Below, piece by piece: positions 22,895-35,135 of a stretch of DNA of 64,000 nt. Source of the stretch: Nemophila menziesii (taxonomy: Eukaryota > Streptophyta > Magnoliopsida > Boraginales > Hydrophyllaceae); the NCBI GenBank assembly GCA_029959085.1, contig JARWIR010000002.1, positions 36,977,733 to 37,041,732 on the forward strand, given 5' to 3'. Positions within the stretch are counted from its first letter, which is position 1. Each line of letters begins with the position of its first letter. The notes beneath the pieces are model-generated. The model saw only the letters and a list, made by a program, of their open reading frames with translations. It was not told the origin of the DNA and searched no databases. The position numbers were made by a program, and so were the translations under genes.

Positions 22895-23924
22895 ATCTAG
22901 ATCTAAAACGAAACAAATAGAAATCTTTTTACAAAAAATATTTGAATTAAAAAAACGGAAACAAGAATAAAAAAATTAAAGCACATCTCTTCGCACGCGC
23001 TTGGACTATTAAAATCGGAAGGGGTGGAGACGGGATCTAATAAAACCCGATAGGTGGAGATGGTAACTATTCAAATCGGTATCGAGTGTGGAACCCGTGT
23101 TTTGAATGTGTTCTCCTTTTTTGTTGTGGAAGAATGAATCTATCCTATTTGAAAGTCATGAAGTAAAATTGGCCTTGTGGAGATATGAATCTATCATATT
23201 GAAAAGTTACTAAGGGAAATTGGTCTCGTGTAACCTTTATAGCCATGAAACGAATGATATGGAAATTTGCGAATTTAGTAATACGTTGAGAGCCATGGTG
23301 TACAAGGAGATTTTACTTTCTCGTACTTGGCTTCAACGCAAAGATCCAGTGTGACGCCGGAAAACAGCGTGGCCTCGTCAGTTTTGGACATTGGTGCGGT
23401 TCTAGCGAGATACTAGGCCAATAACGGTTGAGGAGTACCTGACCCTGTGCCTCGTGAGAGATTGATGCGGGGTTCTGCTGGTGGAGATAGGCGAAGCACT
23501 AAATCGGAGAAGGATTACAACATCGAGTGAGTGAGGGAAGGATGCTTTCCAGGTGCCGAGGGTGTCCAGAGAGGCGGCGGTGCGCTGGAAATGGTGAGGG
23601 GAGAGGGTTTCTCATACTTGCTTCGCGTTGTAGATAGAGTGTGAGAAAGGGCTTTGGAGAGGTCTGATAAAAAACAAATCCTAATAGGTTTTTTTTAGCT
23701 TTTTCTTTTTACTAGTAGTAGCAATAGTATTGGTATGATGGGTCTTTTTGGGATTTTTTATTGTTTCTAGTTTTTAATGGATTAATTAAGTGAGAATTTT
23801 GTAAGTATTGTAAATATTATATGGGCCTTTATAAATAATTGCTCCCAATAAAAAATCAGGTTATTGTTCGATGGATAGAGGAGGCCTTGTCCAAAAAAAA
23901 TGGGTTTTGAAGGTTTACCAAACA

Positions 23925-23966
23925 AAAAGAAAAAAGAAAAAAAAAGAAAAAAAAGAAAAAAATTTT
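23925..23966. repeat. A/G-rich simple repeat
   Basis: A run of AAAAAG-type units. The II' counterpart at 46801-46882 is expanded. Confidence 0.8.
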
Positions 23967-24161
23967 ATGAATATATAAAATGCTTAGTCAACTCGTCATT
24001 TTATTACCCTAACTTAAACTTTTAATTATATTACTTTACATCTAACCGATCGCTTTAGACGCAAACTCAAGTCTCGTCTCTGTTGTCAAATACTCCACGT
24101 CTCAAGTTGGGATTAGTTGGGATTAACGCATTCGTCTTTTTCAGATAACCACTTCGTTCAT

Positions 24162-24168
24162 TATATAT
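24162..24168 (+). promoter_or_regulatory. TATA box (unit II)
   Basis: TTCATTATATATGCACTCTTCC, kept as in unit I. It precedes the motif array and the gene X/ZF-HD exons. Confidence 0.5.
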
Positions 24169-24214
24169 GCACTCTTCCTCCGCACATCTTCTCCTTCCTC
24201 CTTATAGGTAATTC

Positions 24215-24440
24215 TAATTAATAAATCAAATTTTTTGCAAAATGGATTATTTTGCCTAATATAGGGACCTATATTGTAATTAGTTCATTTTTTTTTGTTT
24301 TGAATATTATATGGACCTATTATATAATTAATTCAAAATATAGGTTATTTTTTATTTATAGAGACCTATAAATCCTAAAATATAGGGACCTATGATGAAA
24401 TTTTGTAAAATATAGGGATTTTTATGGTAATAAACGTACA
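24215..24440. repeat. TATAGGGACC motif array (unit II, leader)
   Basis: Same array as 11228-11472, at the same distance from the TATA box. Confidence 0.6.
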
Positions 24441-24829
24441 CTTCCATTGAACCGCCTTGGTCTCCCAACAAAAACTCCCTACTCGGCCCATGTAAGTTAC
24501 TAATAGTTCTTTTAATTAACTTAAGTTAAGAATAACGTATCATCTTCCACTATCTTTCACCAACTCAGTGAAGAAGGTGAGGTTTCTCAGCACACCAAGC
24601 GCATTTTCTATGTTATACTATTGTGTGTGTATATATATATGCATAATTGTATACTGGTGATAAGCCTATTAAATAGAAACATATTAATTATAAACATAAG
24701 CGTATATAAGTATAAAATCTAGATTAAATCTAATTGATCATTATTTTTACATATTTACTAATTTAGAAAAAAAAATGTTAACATAGATTTGATGCTTTCA
24801 ACATTTTATATTCTGCATAGGTCCATCTA

Positions 24830-25438
24830 CACAGGTCAAGAATAAGGTCAATGGACATGTCATTTCAATTTGCCATCAACAATACTAAGTATGATGGTAA
24901 GATTTAGTAATTGATCTTGTTGTACAATACATGTTTTTGCTATATATACTTATTATGTAATACATGAAAGAAAGTTTGATGTACATTATTCATGGTTTTT
25001 TTAATAGGTCGCTATTCCTGATACTACTGGGAGCAAATCTCCCGATCTCGCGAACTCAAGTTGAAAATCAGCCGTGTTGTGTGATGATATACTAAGACAG
25101 TTGATGGATGCATGGAGTATCTACCCGGAATTACTCCTTTTCCAGCTGATCCATCCGCCATTGTTAGTGCAGTTTGTGGTTATCACCGTAACTTCCACTG
25201 TAAGGAATAGATGCTCATTCCTCCACCGGTTCGTGTCAAAATTATAAGTCCACCCGTTGATGGTGAGCAATTACTGATGAATGAAGATATTGTAATCTTC
25301 ACTGAAAGGAATGACCAAATTCTTATAAGTAAAAGAGAGAAAATGAGAAATGTGAAACCAAAAAGTCAAAAGAAGAACAAGAATTTATGTTTAGAACATA
25401 GATTGAGTAATTCACAAAGCAATTTTATTGTGTACTAA
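24830..25438 (+). pseudogene. Gene X exon A plus ZF-HD-bearing exon, decayed
   Basis: Exon A is present (MSFQFAINNTKYD before ATGATG|GTAAGA). After an intron, an exon at about 25009 carries GCMEYLPGITPFPADPS and then AVCGYHRNFHCKE-stop. This is the second half of a ZF-HD zinc-finger dimerisation domain, with one zinc-ligand Cys changed to Tyr and an Arg-to-Cys change in NFHRKE. The TAG after it separates the downstream frame 25211-25438 (PPVDGEQLLMNEDIVIF), which is a gene X exon D-like tail. The II' copy lacks that stop. Confidence 0.6.
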
Positions 25439-25947
25439 TATTTTGCAAAGTATTTGTTGGTTTATTATTTTAATTTAAATTATGCTAGAACATATGTTGT
25501 AAGAACAAACAAAAATTGAAGTTTTGGGAAAAACAAAAAAAATAATTGAAGTAATACCTTTTGATTAGTATTTGTTCTTATCCATCGTCTTCTTTGCTCA
25601 TGCTTGATAGAGCTTTTACGCCTGCCACAGGATTACTAAATTTCATAGATGGACCGTGGCGATGAGCGAATAATAATATTGACTACTAATAATATAGATC
25701 GTTTAGCCTGTCTGGTCGAATAGATACGCACATTTAGATGTGCCTTCAAGACTTTAGCAGCTAATTATATTGGAATTATTCATCGGTCTCTCTTTGTTGT
25801 AGAGACGACCAAGGTAATATTATATACCTTTAGATAAAGTAATATTTTTAAAGTTGTCACAAAATCTTTTTTGTTTGTTTTTTCTTTTTTCATATACCAC
25901 CTTGTTTTAAAGATTATAGTCACTCATATAAGTAATATGTTCAACAA

Positions 25948-26115
25948 GTAACTCCTGGTGAGCAATTATTAACGAATGAAGATATTGATATCCCACTAGA
26001 AGGAGTGACAAAATCTTACATGAAAAGAAAAGAGAAAATGAGGAATGTGAAGCCAAAAAGTAAAAAAAAAAATAAAAAAAAAATGGTCGTCGAAGAGGAG
26101 AAAGAAACAATTTAG
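25948..26115 (+). pseudogene. Second gene X exon D-like copy in unit II
   Basis: It resembles the I-type exon D (TPGEQLLTNEDIDIPLEGV) but the acceptor is TTCAACAA instead of CAG, and the frame shifts after EGVTKS. So unit II has two exon D-like segments in a row, one fused to the ZF-HD piece and this one. Confidence 0.5.
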
Positions 26116-26551
26116 AATGTAGATTGAGTAATTCACAAAACAATTCTATGGTGTACTATTATTTTGCAAAGTATTTTTTGCTTTATTATTTTACTTCAGA
26201 TTTAAATCTAGCAAGAGCTGTGTAACTTTTATTGTTTTTGAAAAGTAACTATATTTATCCAAAACCAGGGGGAACATATGTTGTAAGAACGAATAATAAT
26301 TGAACGGATACCTTTAATAAGTATTTGTTCTTATCCAATGTCATGTATACACCATTGAGAAGTTGCAGCTCCATTAGACATTATAGAATGTATACAACAT
26401 CTTTTCCAAGTGGAAAAGGGCAGACAAGATGGTGTTGGCTATGAAAGTTACACCATGACCTCCACCATTACTCAGCAACTTGTTCTTTTATTACGCGATT
26501 CTCCTATAAACATTTAATATTTTTTTAATCTCCTTATACCTCCTGTGAATA

Positions 26552-26596
26552 ATGTAGGAACTTGTATAGAGGCCAACCTTACACAAGTTCCTACAT
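26552..26596. repeat. Hairpin with perfect 14-bp arms (unit II)
   Basis: ATGTAGGAACTTGT and ACAAGTTCCTACAT pair perfectly around a 17-base loop. This is the best-preserved copy of the hairpin seen in all five units. Confidence 0.75.
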
Positions 26597-27529
26597 CAGC
26601 TATTCATAGATTCCTTCATTAGATTTTCTTTGATGTATTACTTAATAAAGCTTCAAAGAAACCTACCTTAGATTTTGATCAAGTTTTAAATTATGTAATA
26701 GAGAATCTCAAATCATGTATGTCAGATTTACGAAATTATTCTTAATTTAATGTAAGTATATTACTTAAGGCTATTTTTATTCACCATTTTATGATGAGTA
26801 ATTAGTATAGTTATTCGAGCATACCTGGTGACAATAAATGAGCACTTCAATATAACTTACATATAATTTACAAAAGCTACTTGTGCTAAGAATAGAAGTG
26901 ACCTCGTTTACATAATGCAACAAGAGATTATGGTAATCTGGAATAAACATCTTCTTCATGAGTGATGAATCATCCTCTTGTTTCTTGTTCAAGTGTCTTA
27001 TTGGTAATTGTCAAATCTGGTGGTCCTACACTTTCCGGATCAAGTTTACTTTTCAATAGCAATTTCATAACCAAACAATTGTATTTTTGTTTTCCATATT
27101 ATATTGACTTAGAGATGGCTGATGATAAGAATTTCCAAGCATTATACTCTCTAGTAGAAACAAAAGCTGATGTCATAGTCACCATAATTAGGATTATTCT
27201 AGTAGCTGCACCTTCATTCGTTTGAGATATATATTTTGGACCAACGATTTTCTAAAAACTGCAATGGTAAAAACCACTTATTTTATATCATACCCATAAT
27301 AATGGGTTTGGGCCTGGGATGGAACTAAGTCTTATGGAGGAGTTAGAGTAACAATCGCCCATAGAGAAAAGAGTGGTTGATGTATGAGGTATTGGAGACC
27401 AATTTTATTGTTAATAGGGAACATGTGGCTAGAGTCTTCTTCAAATAGGTCACAACAAATACTAAAGTGTCCTAAACAATTAAGAAATACATAAAGAAAT
27501 AAAAATAGGTGGCAAAAAGCATGGACCAC

Positions 27530-27845
27530 AGAGTGACTTAGTAGTAGGTTGCTAAGTAAAGAGTCACTGAGTAGTTAGTGAGTTGCTAAGTAACAAGTCA
27601 CTAAGTATCAACACTATTCATCTCTAGCCAACACACACTGCCAACACCGGCATCAGGGAGTATTTTCTCATAGATTTTACTGAATATCAGTAATATTCAT
27701 CTCTGATCACCACCGACATCGCCACAGCGCATACTCAATGATTCAATGAGTACGAAAAAGTCATTAAAATTCTTTAAGTATAATCAGCAATTTACTTAGT
27801 ATGCGAAGTAATCACTGAGTATGCTTAGTGAATTCTCAAAGTATT
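27530..27845. repeat. CTNAGTA motif cluster (unit II)
   Basis: At least eight copies of CACTGAGTA, GCTAAGTA, CACTAAGTA or CTTAGTA, in both orientations, in two groups (27534-27607 and 27690-27833). The same cluster is in II' at 50461-50770. No ORF. Confidence 0.6.
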
Positions 27846-28515
27846 ACCTAAAATACGGCGTATTAACACAAAAATAAAGTAGAAAATTGTACAAATTTTA
27901 TTTTTATTATATATAAGAATATTACAGCCCTTAATAAAAAAATCCAAACTAAATATTACAGAAGTTACATTCCTTAAAAAGATATTAAATTCCAATAATA
28001 CAAAAAAAACAATCTCACCTACCATGAACAAAGACAAAAGTTCGTTGAGCTTAGCTTGGACCTTCTAAATTCGGCCTCAGCTGCCATGGAAGTCAAACAA
28101 AAGCTCCAAAAAAAAACTCTGCTAGATCCATGACAAAAATAGATATAGTCGTCGGAGGGTATGACCCGTCTTGTAGCCACTATGAAACACCATTTCGGAT
28201 GGTTGGGGTGGGGTGGTAAGAGGTTAAAGAGTATAGAGAGTGATTTAAGATACATAGGTGAGAAATATGATATATGTATAATTATAGTGTGACTTAGTAT
28301 GTATAGTGAGTAAAAAACATTTGAACGTAAAATATGCAGTAGGAAATAATGTGATATTGTTAAATATTATAATTGACCTTTAATAAGAAGATTAGGTTGG
28401 ATGAGGGTGCTTCGATCTTGAGAGGAGAGGTTTCAAGACCCGTTGCGTAAAAATATCTAGATAATTAAAATACTATCAAAATCCGATACGGGTTGATGAA
28501 GTTCTATAATTATAC

Positions 28516-29975
28516 TGGTGTCGCCTAAGGTGTGATAAAAAGATGTATAAAATAAGTGCAAATAAACACCCTAAGCTGAGCACGGTTCTGCAAGTATACA
28601 GATCGTATGCAAGTTTTAATAAATAAGTAGAATTCGTTCCTTAGGGACTACGAAGGTTAAGAAGAACTTATGCAAATATTCAAGTGCAGATATGAGAGTT
28701 AAAATAATAATAAAACTAATCTAATAAATTAAAGACAGAAAATAATTAAAAGAAAAGTAGATAGTATGAGAGTTTGGCCTGAGTAATTAGCAAGTAATCC
28801 CCACTAGTTTGCTGTTCTAAACATGTAAGGGAGAATCATGTAGTATTTCAATGTTCGATTTCAATTACAATAGGTAAATAATTTTAGGGTTTACATGTGT
28901 CAATAAAAACCTAATAATCTTTTCCTGCAATTGATTAAATAGCAATATGCTAAACCATAGTGACAATCTAGTTAGGTTGATTTGTCAGGTCTAAACCTTG
29001 TTCTAGACGCTATGTGCTGTTCTCATAATTAAATATGCCTTAGATAATGACTTATCTAACTACTATGAAGGTAATCATATACGGTTCCAATCCGCAAAGA
29101 AAACAGATTATAAATCAAACACATAGACAAAGAAATAAAACATGAATTCAATTTAAAACATATAATTCCTAAATTAGATAGATGTCAATCAAAACTACGG
29201 TTCATACATATATGTTAAAACTCAAGTTAAATAGAATTTAGTTCATACTAAGAAAAGAAGAGAAAAGAATTACATAATTAAAGGTAGAAGGAGACATAAT
29301 TGATGCACAACTCCTTCCAGACTTCTCTTCTTGTGTTGTAGCTTCTTCCTGGCTTAAGGTTTAGCCAAGGATGAATTTTCTAATGATAATAGGTTGTATT
29401 TATAGTGTATAGGAAGACCTAATCGTTTTCTTGAAGCAAAAGGTAAGTGTTGGACTCCAAGCCCAACTCAAATTCATAGCCCAAAAATATTCAATCAGCC
29501 CTGTTTTTGTTTTGGTCCTAACAGCTACAATACTTATACGTTTGATGCGAATGAGTGGTCGAAATTCATCGTCTCGGAAAGATATTTAACTTTTCTCTTG
29601 ACCGTTCTTCCAAATTCCTCACAGAATTTGAGATATAAGCTGATTTATGGTCGTAGGTGCTGGAATTCAGATTTATGTCACCTTTTCCTTTTCCATATTT
29701 TTATCTTTTACATCCTTATCTTCAATTTCCATGTTTATCTTCTTTCCTTATCTCTTAGTCTTTGAATTAGACTCTAATTAATGACCATATATCTTTAAAG
29801 TTTCACACTAAATAAATAATTAAACCCAATATGCTCTAAAAATAATAAATAATCAATTCAAGACCCTAAATAGGAAAGTACACTAAATTATAAGAAAATC
29901 GATCTATACTCTAATAAATACAACTAAAATGATGTCTCCAAGTAGGATTATTTCATGACAAATAGGGAGACATCA
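28516..29975 (-). repeat. 3' LTR of the gag-only element
   Basis: On the minus strand it begins TGATGTCTCCCTATTTG and ends CTTAGGCGACACCA (TG...CA), about 1.46 kb. The first 400 plus-strand bases recur at 35136-35592 with a few differences and one indel. Confidence 0.8.
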
Positions 29976-29991
29976 AGACCCCCAGCTCAAA
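29976..29991 (-). other. Polypurine-tract-like site
   Basis: Minus strand TTTGAGCTGGGGGTCT directly before the LTR start TGATG. This is where plus-strand priming would begin. Confidence 0.6.
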
Positions 29992-31517
29992 GTTGTAACG
30001 TCCCGATAAAATAAAAATAAAGAATAATAGGGTAGTCAACAAGAAGAAGTAGGAGGAGAATAAGAACAAAACATAATGAATGATCCTAAAGCATAGTATC
30101 TAAAAAGTCTCATGTAGTAATGCTCAAGAAATAATGCACAAGTATGCTTAATATACACGTAATCAACACTCCATGAATTCAAGTAAAGATTAATTTCGCA
30201 ATGCCAGAAGGATAGGTTGATAACTTAGTTCATGCTAATGGCTATAGGTTGTTCACATGTCCTAATATAGCATTCAATGTTCCACTAACCTACTACCTAA
30301 TAGTTTAATTGTTTCTCCACCAAGTAGTTAGAAATCCTAAGGTCTTTGGTTATAACTTGGCTTAGGGACGGTGTGGTATAATTGGATGAATTAAAAGTGA
30401 GCTTTTGGCTCTCTCCTCACATTCCATCAACGAATCTCCCTAGAGTTTGAGTTTTTCACTCTAAGATGTTCTCACTCAACCCAATTTATTGATGCTTTTG
30501 ATTTGCATCCACAATAATCCCAAATAAATCCTTTTTTGATGATATACAAATTCCACTTTGCCGGTCCAAATATATATTCTTTTCATATCAATTTTTTTTC
30601 TTTTGTATAGCTATGACTCTCTTTTTAATGTTGAGATATCACGCTATTTTTTCATATATTTTTTTTATGCCCTTGTTGGCAACTTTAGCTCGTAGCTTCT
30701 TTTTCATTCACTATTACCCCGACAAAGGGTTACAATAATAACTTTTTTCATCATCAATAAAATCAGAATTACAATTTCCAAACCCAATGTTCCTTAATGA
30801 TGAAACCCACCACCCCAAACTCAAGCTCTAAAAATGACTTGTTTTAGGTTTTGCGATTCGAGTGCGGGTCATATAGATAAGTCCTACAAACTAAGGGTAT
30901 GGATTATAATTTGGTCAAATAAAAATCTTTAGAAAGGCTCGGAGGGGCTAAGACGGATAAATAATAACAAATATCATATAAAAGGGTGAGAAGGTATAAA
31001 AGACTTCAAGTGTCTTTAATATCAAAGAACTGCCTTATTCAATTTTATAACTACCGGATTTTGTTACTTTTTCACTACTAGTTCATAGACAAGTGGGTTT
31101 TCAACTAATTTCAAACCTCACGTTCTACACACCAAATAACTCTCCTTAAGTTTCAACGTAAATTCTTAGCATTGATCATTAACTCATCTATCTTTAATTT
31201 CCTGTTTTCATACATGCATACTAAACATAGTAATGACATCTTTCAACAACATAATACTCACTATCATTAAACTAATTAAAATCACGCTCCATAGGTACAT
31301 TCAATATATTCTATGCCTAATTCAACCCTAAAATTTTAAATAATATGTAAAGACAAAAAGGAAAGATGAGAAAAACGATTCCCTACCCCCAATTCAAAAG
31401 TGAGTCGTGTCCCCACGACTCGAAAAAGACTCGAAAAATAAATAAAATATAAAATTAGAATACATATTCCACATAAAGATATGGTATGGAAGAAAGAAAA
31501 CATACTCTTCGAGGCTA

Positions 31518-32540
31518 TTACCTTGCCTTATCAACATCCAAGATAGGATTTTGCTGGATTTTCTTTAATTGCTCACGGAGTGTTATGATGTACTCATTTT
31601 CTTCTTTTAAAAGTTGCATAATTACTCTCAAAACTTTAATGGTCCAAGCATTGTCAATATTTTTATTCATTTTAAACTCACGTGTTTCTTCTTCACCCAA
31701 CTTCTATTCACTTTCCGATCAAGACACGTGATCATAGTAGGATATTGCATTTAAATAACGACATGGGAGAGATCGGAAAAATCATATTGCCTCCTCATTG
31801 ATCAACTGTGCCACATCTTCTTCTTTTCCACTCAAATTACAATTCAACAACAAGAACGTATTTTTAGAACGTCTTACCATTCACGTAGACCAACCCAATC
31901 TTTCCAAATATCCATTAATCTTCTTGTATTTTCGTTTACCAACTTCTTTTCCAAATACTTTATCATAAGCAAAAGGTAGTTCCTTTGTTTATTTCCCTGG
32001 AGAAGCTATCATGGCCATTGAAGCTTTCTCTTTTTCTTCAGGTGTAGGTTCTTCGATTTTTAGAGGTTGTGTTTTTTTCTTCACGAAAGTTGAACCTTTT
32101 TACCCATTGAATCAAACACAGCTAGCTGACCTCTCTTCTCTTGACCTATTTCACCCTTTATATTGGAACTAGAACTTTTCTCATTTTATTTCTTCTCAAT
32201 AAAATCCAATACCTTGCTTTTCTTCATCTCCATTATAGTAGATAATGTTTATGTTCTCTTAATCATCTCAATTGACACCCAACTCAAAGCTTTAACCACT
32301 CTTGAAATTTGAAACTCTTGATTATTGGTTGTACAAGCTTAATTTGGGTTAGGAACGGTGATTTTATGATGATTCTCTATATGGGTATGATGGATTCTTC
32401 ATGGATTGGTATGGATTTAAGAAGTTGTAGGATGAATTTCTGAAATTTAAGCTTTTGATTCTTGGATTCAATGTGTTTTGGCAAGATTTGGGTGGTTAAA
32501 TCTTCTTTGTAATGATGTGGAGAAAGGATTGGATGTGTTT
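31518..32540 (-). other. 3' region of the gag-only element
   Basis: The minus strand has a 60-aa frame (31700-31518) that looks helical and charged (VIMQLLKEENEYIITLREQL), without a recognised domain, and lysine/glutamate-rich pieces near 32080. This may be the remains of an accessory ORF like that at 5373-5831. The rest of 29992-31480 matches 3830-5270 and is non-coding. Confidence 0.3.
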
Positions 32541-32716
32541 TTATGGTGATTGGGTAGTGTTTTGATGTTTAGGGACGATTTTATGAAGCGTCAATGGAGT
32601 CGGGAGAGGTTTGGGGAAGAAGGAGAAGCTTAAGGATTGAAAAATTCGTAATAGAGCAACCTCCTCTCCCTTATAACCTGAAAAACACGAAGATTTCCTC
32701 TCTCCAGCAGGATCGG

Positions 32717-32966
32717 GCGGTATACCGATCATGGGGCCCGGTATACCGGAGCTATTGTTCTTCCAGGTCGAGTTACGTCAAAATACCCTAGTCGTAACAC
32801 GTGGGCACGGGTTTTTGTGCTGGGCGGTATACCGGATGTATGGCCCGGTATACCGGAGCGGACCTCCTTCGTTTTTTTACTCTCGGCATAGAACATGTGG
32901 TGACACCCCGTAGGCATGGGTTTTGTGACATGCGGTATACCGCCCCTAGGGCCCGTTATACCGGAA
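32717..32966. repeat. Tandem array of GGTATACC palindrome pairs
   Basis: GGTATACC occurs at 32719, 32740, 32826, 32847 and 32934, with GTTATACC at 32955. They form three pairs, each pair 21 bp apart, and pairs recur every 107-108 bp. The pattern is GGCGGTATACCG then GGCCCGGTATACCGGA. It lies in the 3' region of the gag-only element, at the same place as the repeat cluster at 6.1-6.4 kb in its relative. Confidence 0.85.
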
Positions 32967-33197
32967 CTATGATCTGATTAGTCCGAAAAATTTCGTTTTT
33001 CCTCCCTAATTCGATTTCTTTAGCACCTAAACGTCAAAAACACTAATACCTTCCTCAAATATGAAATATTAACTAAAAGTAACTCAGCTAAACATGAATT
33101 AAAAACGTAAAAACATGAAAACATAAAAGAAACTACGAGTTGTCTCCCGTATAACACTTTTGTTTAGTGTCTTTTAAAGTTAGACGTGTTACCTCGA

Positions 33198-34990
33198 TTA
33201 AGATTTGCGAAATTTAAATCTCTTGCCTTTCACTCCCACAAACTTTTCAGATCTATTCTTTGTAGCAATGGATGGCTTAATCCATAAGTTCTGGGTTGTT
33301 TGCGTGTCTTGGGGTAACTCTATTTCGTTTGCCGCTTTGCACTCCTCTGGCAATCCATTCGTCTCTTGTTTGTTAGAAAGAATATACTTCATGAATTTAC
33401 CATATTCTGTTATTCTTGTACGAGCTTCTACGAACGGGATGTTGATCTTCAACTCGTTCACCATGTCAAGGAACTTCTTGAATTTTTTTTATTCTTCTAA
33501 TTTCTGACACGTGACGGGGATGGTGGAGGAGGACGTGTGTTGGTTACCACAGGGCTCTCTTTCTTTTCATGTGTCTTCTCTGGGACACTTGTTGATTCAA
33601 TTACCTCTTCAACCTTGTTTTTAATTGTTTCTTCAACCACTTTTTCAGGAATAGAGGTTGGTTCTTGTTTTAGTCTAGGAGTAGGTAATTGTTTTCCACT
33701 TCTCAATTCAACTGCATGACAAGCATGATCTTCGGGAACAATAGTATCACTTGGGAGTTGCCCTTTTGGCCTAATTTTCATTTCACTCGCCATTCGTGAT
33801 ATTGTATGCTCAAGGTTCTTAATTACCATGGATTGGGTTTCGATTCTTTGCTGGCTCATCTTCATATTTTCTTCCATTACTCTCATCATTGCAGCCATAC
33901 TTGAATTCAAACTCGAAGGTTGCTTTTGTGGAGCTTGTTGCATTGAATACTGAGGTGGTTCTTAATAAGCTTCTTTATAAACTGACGCTTCTTGATAGAT
34001 TTCTTTGTAAATCGGCGCTTCTTGAGAGATCGTTGTGGTGGATAGTAAGATTGAGGTCGAGGTTGATAATAAGTCTCTTGATTTCCGACCCAATTTTGAT
34101 TTTGTGGGTGCTGATAAATAGCGTAACTTCCTTGTGGATGATAATGACCATTAGAATAATGGTTTCTTTGATGAGATACAAAGGAACTTGAGGATATATT
34201 ACTCATGAAATTCTCCCACGAATGGTTTCTTGCTCCACAACCTAGACATAAAGGTAAAGTAGGTAATAGATTCACCTAAGCTATTGTTCGTGCTTGTTCT
34301 CGTAAATCCTCAAGTGGTTAGTTTAACTATTTGAGCCTTAGAGATTCTAAGGGCTCTTCTTGTTTTTCTAATTCAACCGTCCAACTTCTCTCATTCTCAA
34401 GAACATTCTCCATAATAATTTCAGCTTCTTCAAGGTCTAATAACACGAAACCTTTATTTCCTAACATATCAACTCTTTTCTGGACTCGTTATTAAGTCCT
34501 CCATAGAACATGGTTAATGAATATTCTGGCGATGATACATGGCATGGACATCTCGCCTTCATCTCGTTAAAACTTAACCATGCTTCGCCCATACATTATC
34601 CGTCTTCCTGCATAAATTGTTCGATCTCTAACATATCTTTTAATCTTCTACTAACCGGATAGAATCGGTCTAGGAATTTAGATTGAAGCTTGTCCCAATC
34701 TGGAATAACATGAGGGCGTTGGGTCTCGTACCAATCGCTTGCACTTCTGGTCAAAAAGAATTGGAACATAATGTAATACTTCCGCTCCTTTGTAACGCCT
34801 CTAGTAATATAAACGTCACAGATCTGCATAAATTTCTGAACATACCGGACCAGATCTTGTTGTGCAGCACCTCTGAATTGTCCATGATTTGCAAACTACG
34901 CTAACATCCCTAGATCTGGTATAAAATTAGGGGCATGGATTTCTGGAGTGCGGATTTCGCGTCGTTGCACTCTATATGTGATGGGAAAGT
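33198..34990 (-). pseudogene. Gypsy gag, decayed
   Basis: From about 34980 the minus strand shows a start like TPEIHAPNFIPDLG. The conserved gag core (Retrotrans_gag) follows at 34829-34596: YIMFQFFLTRSASDWYETQ, then DWDKLQSKFLDRFYP and RRLKDMLEIEQFMQEDG. The middle (34590-34280) is interrupted by stops. A degenerate zinc-knuckle region (CLGCGARNHSWENF, last Cys missing) and a Q/Y/P-rich stretch lie at 34275-33950. A coiled, polar C-terminal part (ELRSGKQLPTPRLKQ) is at 33943-33497, and another frame (VNELKINIPFVEARTRITEY, the usual lead into protease) ends at 33198. Protease itself is missing. Confidence 0.88.
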
Positions 34991-35111
34991 CAAGTCTCCT
35001 TGGATTCCCCAACTGTAAAAATCTGTAAAGACAAAAACTAAAAAGAAAAGCGTAAAATAGAACAAACTAAAATAAAAGCACTAGATAATTGCACAAGGAC
35101 TAACGATGTAG

Positions 35112-35129
35112 TCCCTGGCAGCGGCACCA
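35112..35129 (-). other. Primer-binding site like tRNA-Asp
   Basis: Minus strand TGGTGCCGCTGCCAGGGA, just inside the 5' LTR. It differs at a few positions from the complement of the plant tRNA-Asp 3' end (TGGCGCCGTTGCCGGGGA) used by Athila-type elements. Confidence 0.7.
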
Positions 35130-35135
35130 AAAACT

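Larger units (their letters stand above)
22330..23845. other. II-specific insert with GC-rich island
   Basis: Present in II and II' (45270-46705), absent from I. It contains inverted GGTACATACCAA/TTGGTATGTACC motifs at about 22490-22570, a 24-bp tandem repeat, and a GC-rich island at about 23330-23640 (CGCCGGAAAACAGCG, GGCGGCGGTGCGCTGG) that stands out in AT-rich surroundings. On the minus strand the island resembles the 5' end of a plant gene (pyrimidine-rich, then a possible ATG near 23386), but I recognise no protein. Probably an inserted or captured fragment. Confidence 0.45.
20956..28515 (+). repeat. Composite repeat unit II
   Basis: II-type unit, shorter than I. It shares the leader, MITE, RNase H-like frame, TATA box, motif array and tail with I. 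It has an extra 1.5-kb insert (22330-23845), a ZF-HD-bearing exon, and lacks the gypsy LTR and gene Y region. It matches II' (43.9-51.1) throughout. A partial repeat of the boundary (CCATGTACAAACC at 20873 and again, varied, at 20961) marks the join with unit I. It ends where the gypsy LTR begins at 28516. 26600-27530 holds no recognised gene. Confidence 0.85.

Noticed and set aside
27530..27845. CACTA transposon end
   Set aside because: Motif cluster only. No CACTACAAGAA-type terminus or transposase was found near it.
33205..33507. 100-aa plus-strand frame
   Set aside because: Antisense of the gypsy gag C-terminal part.
33889..34191. 100-aa plus-strand frame
   Set aside because: Antisense of the gag zinc-knuckle region.
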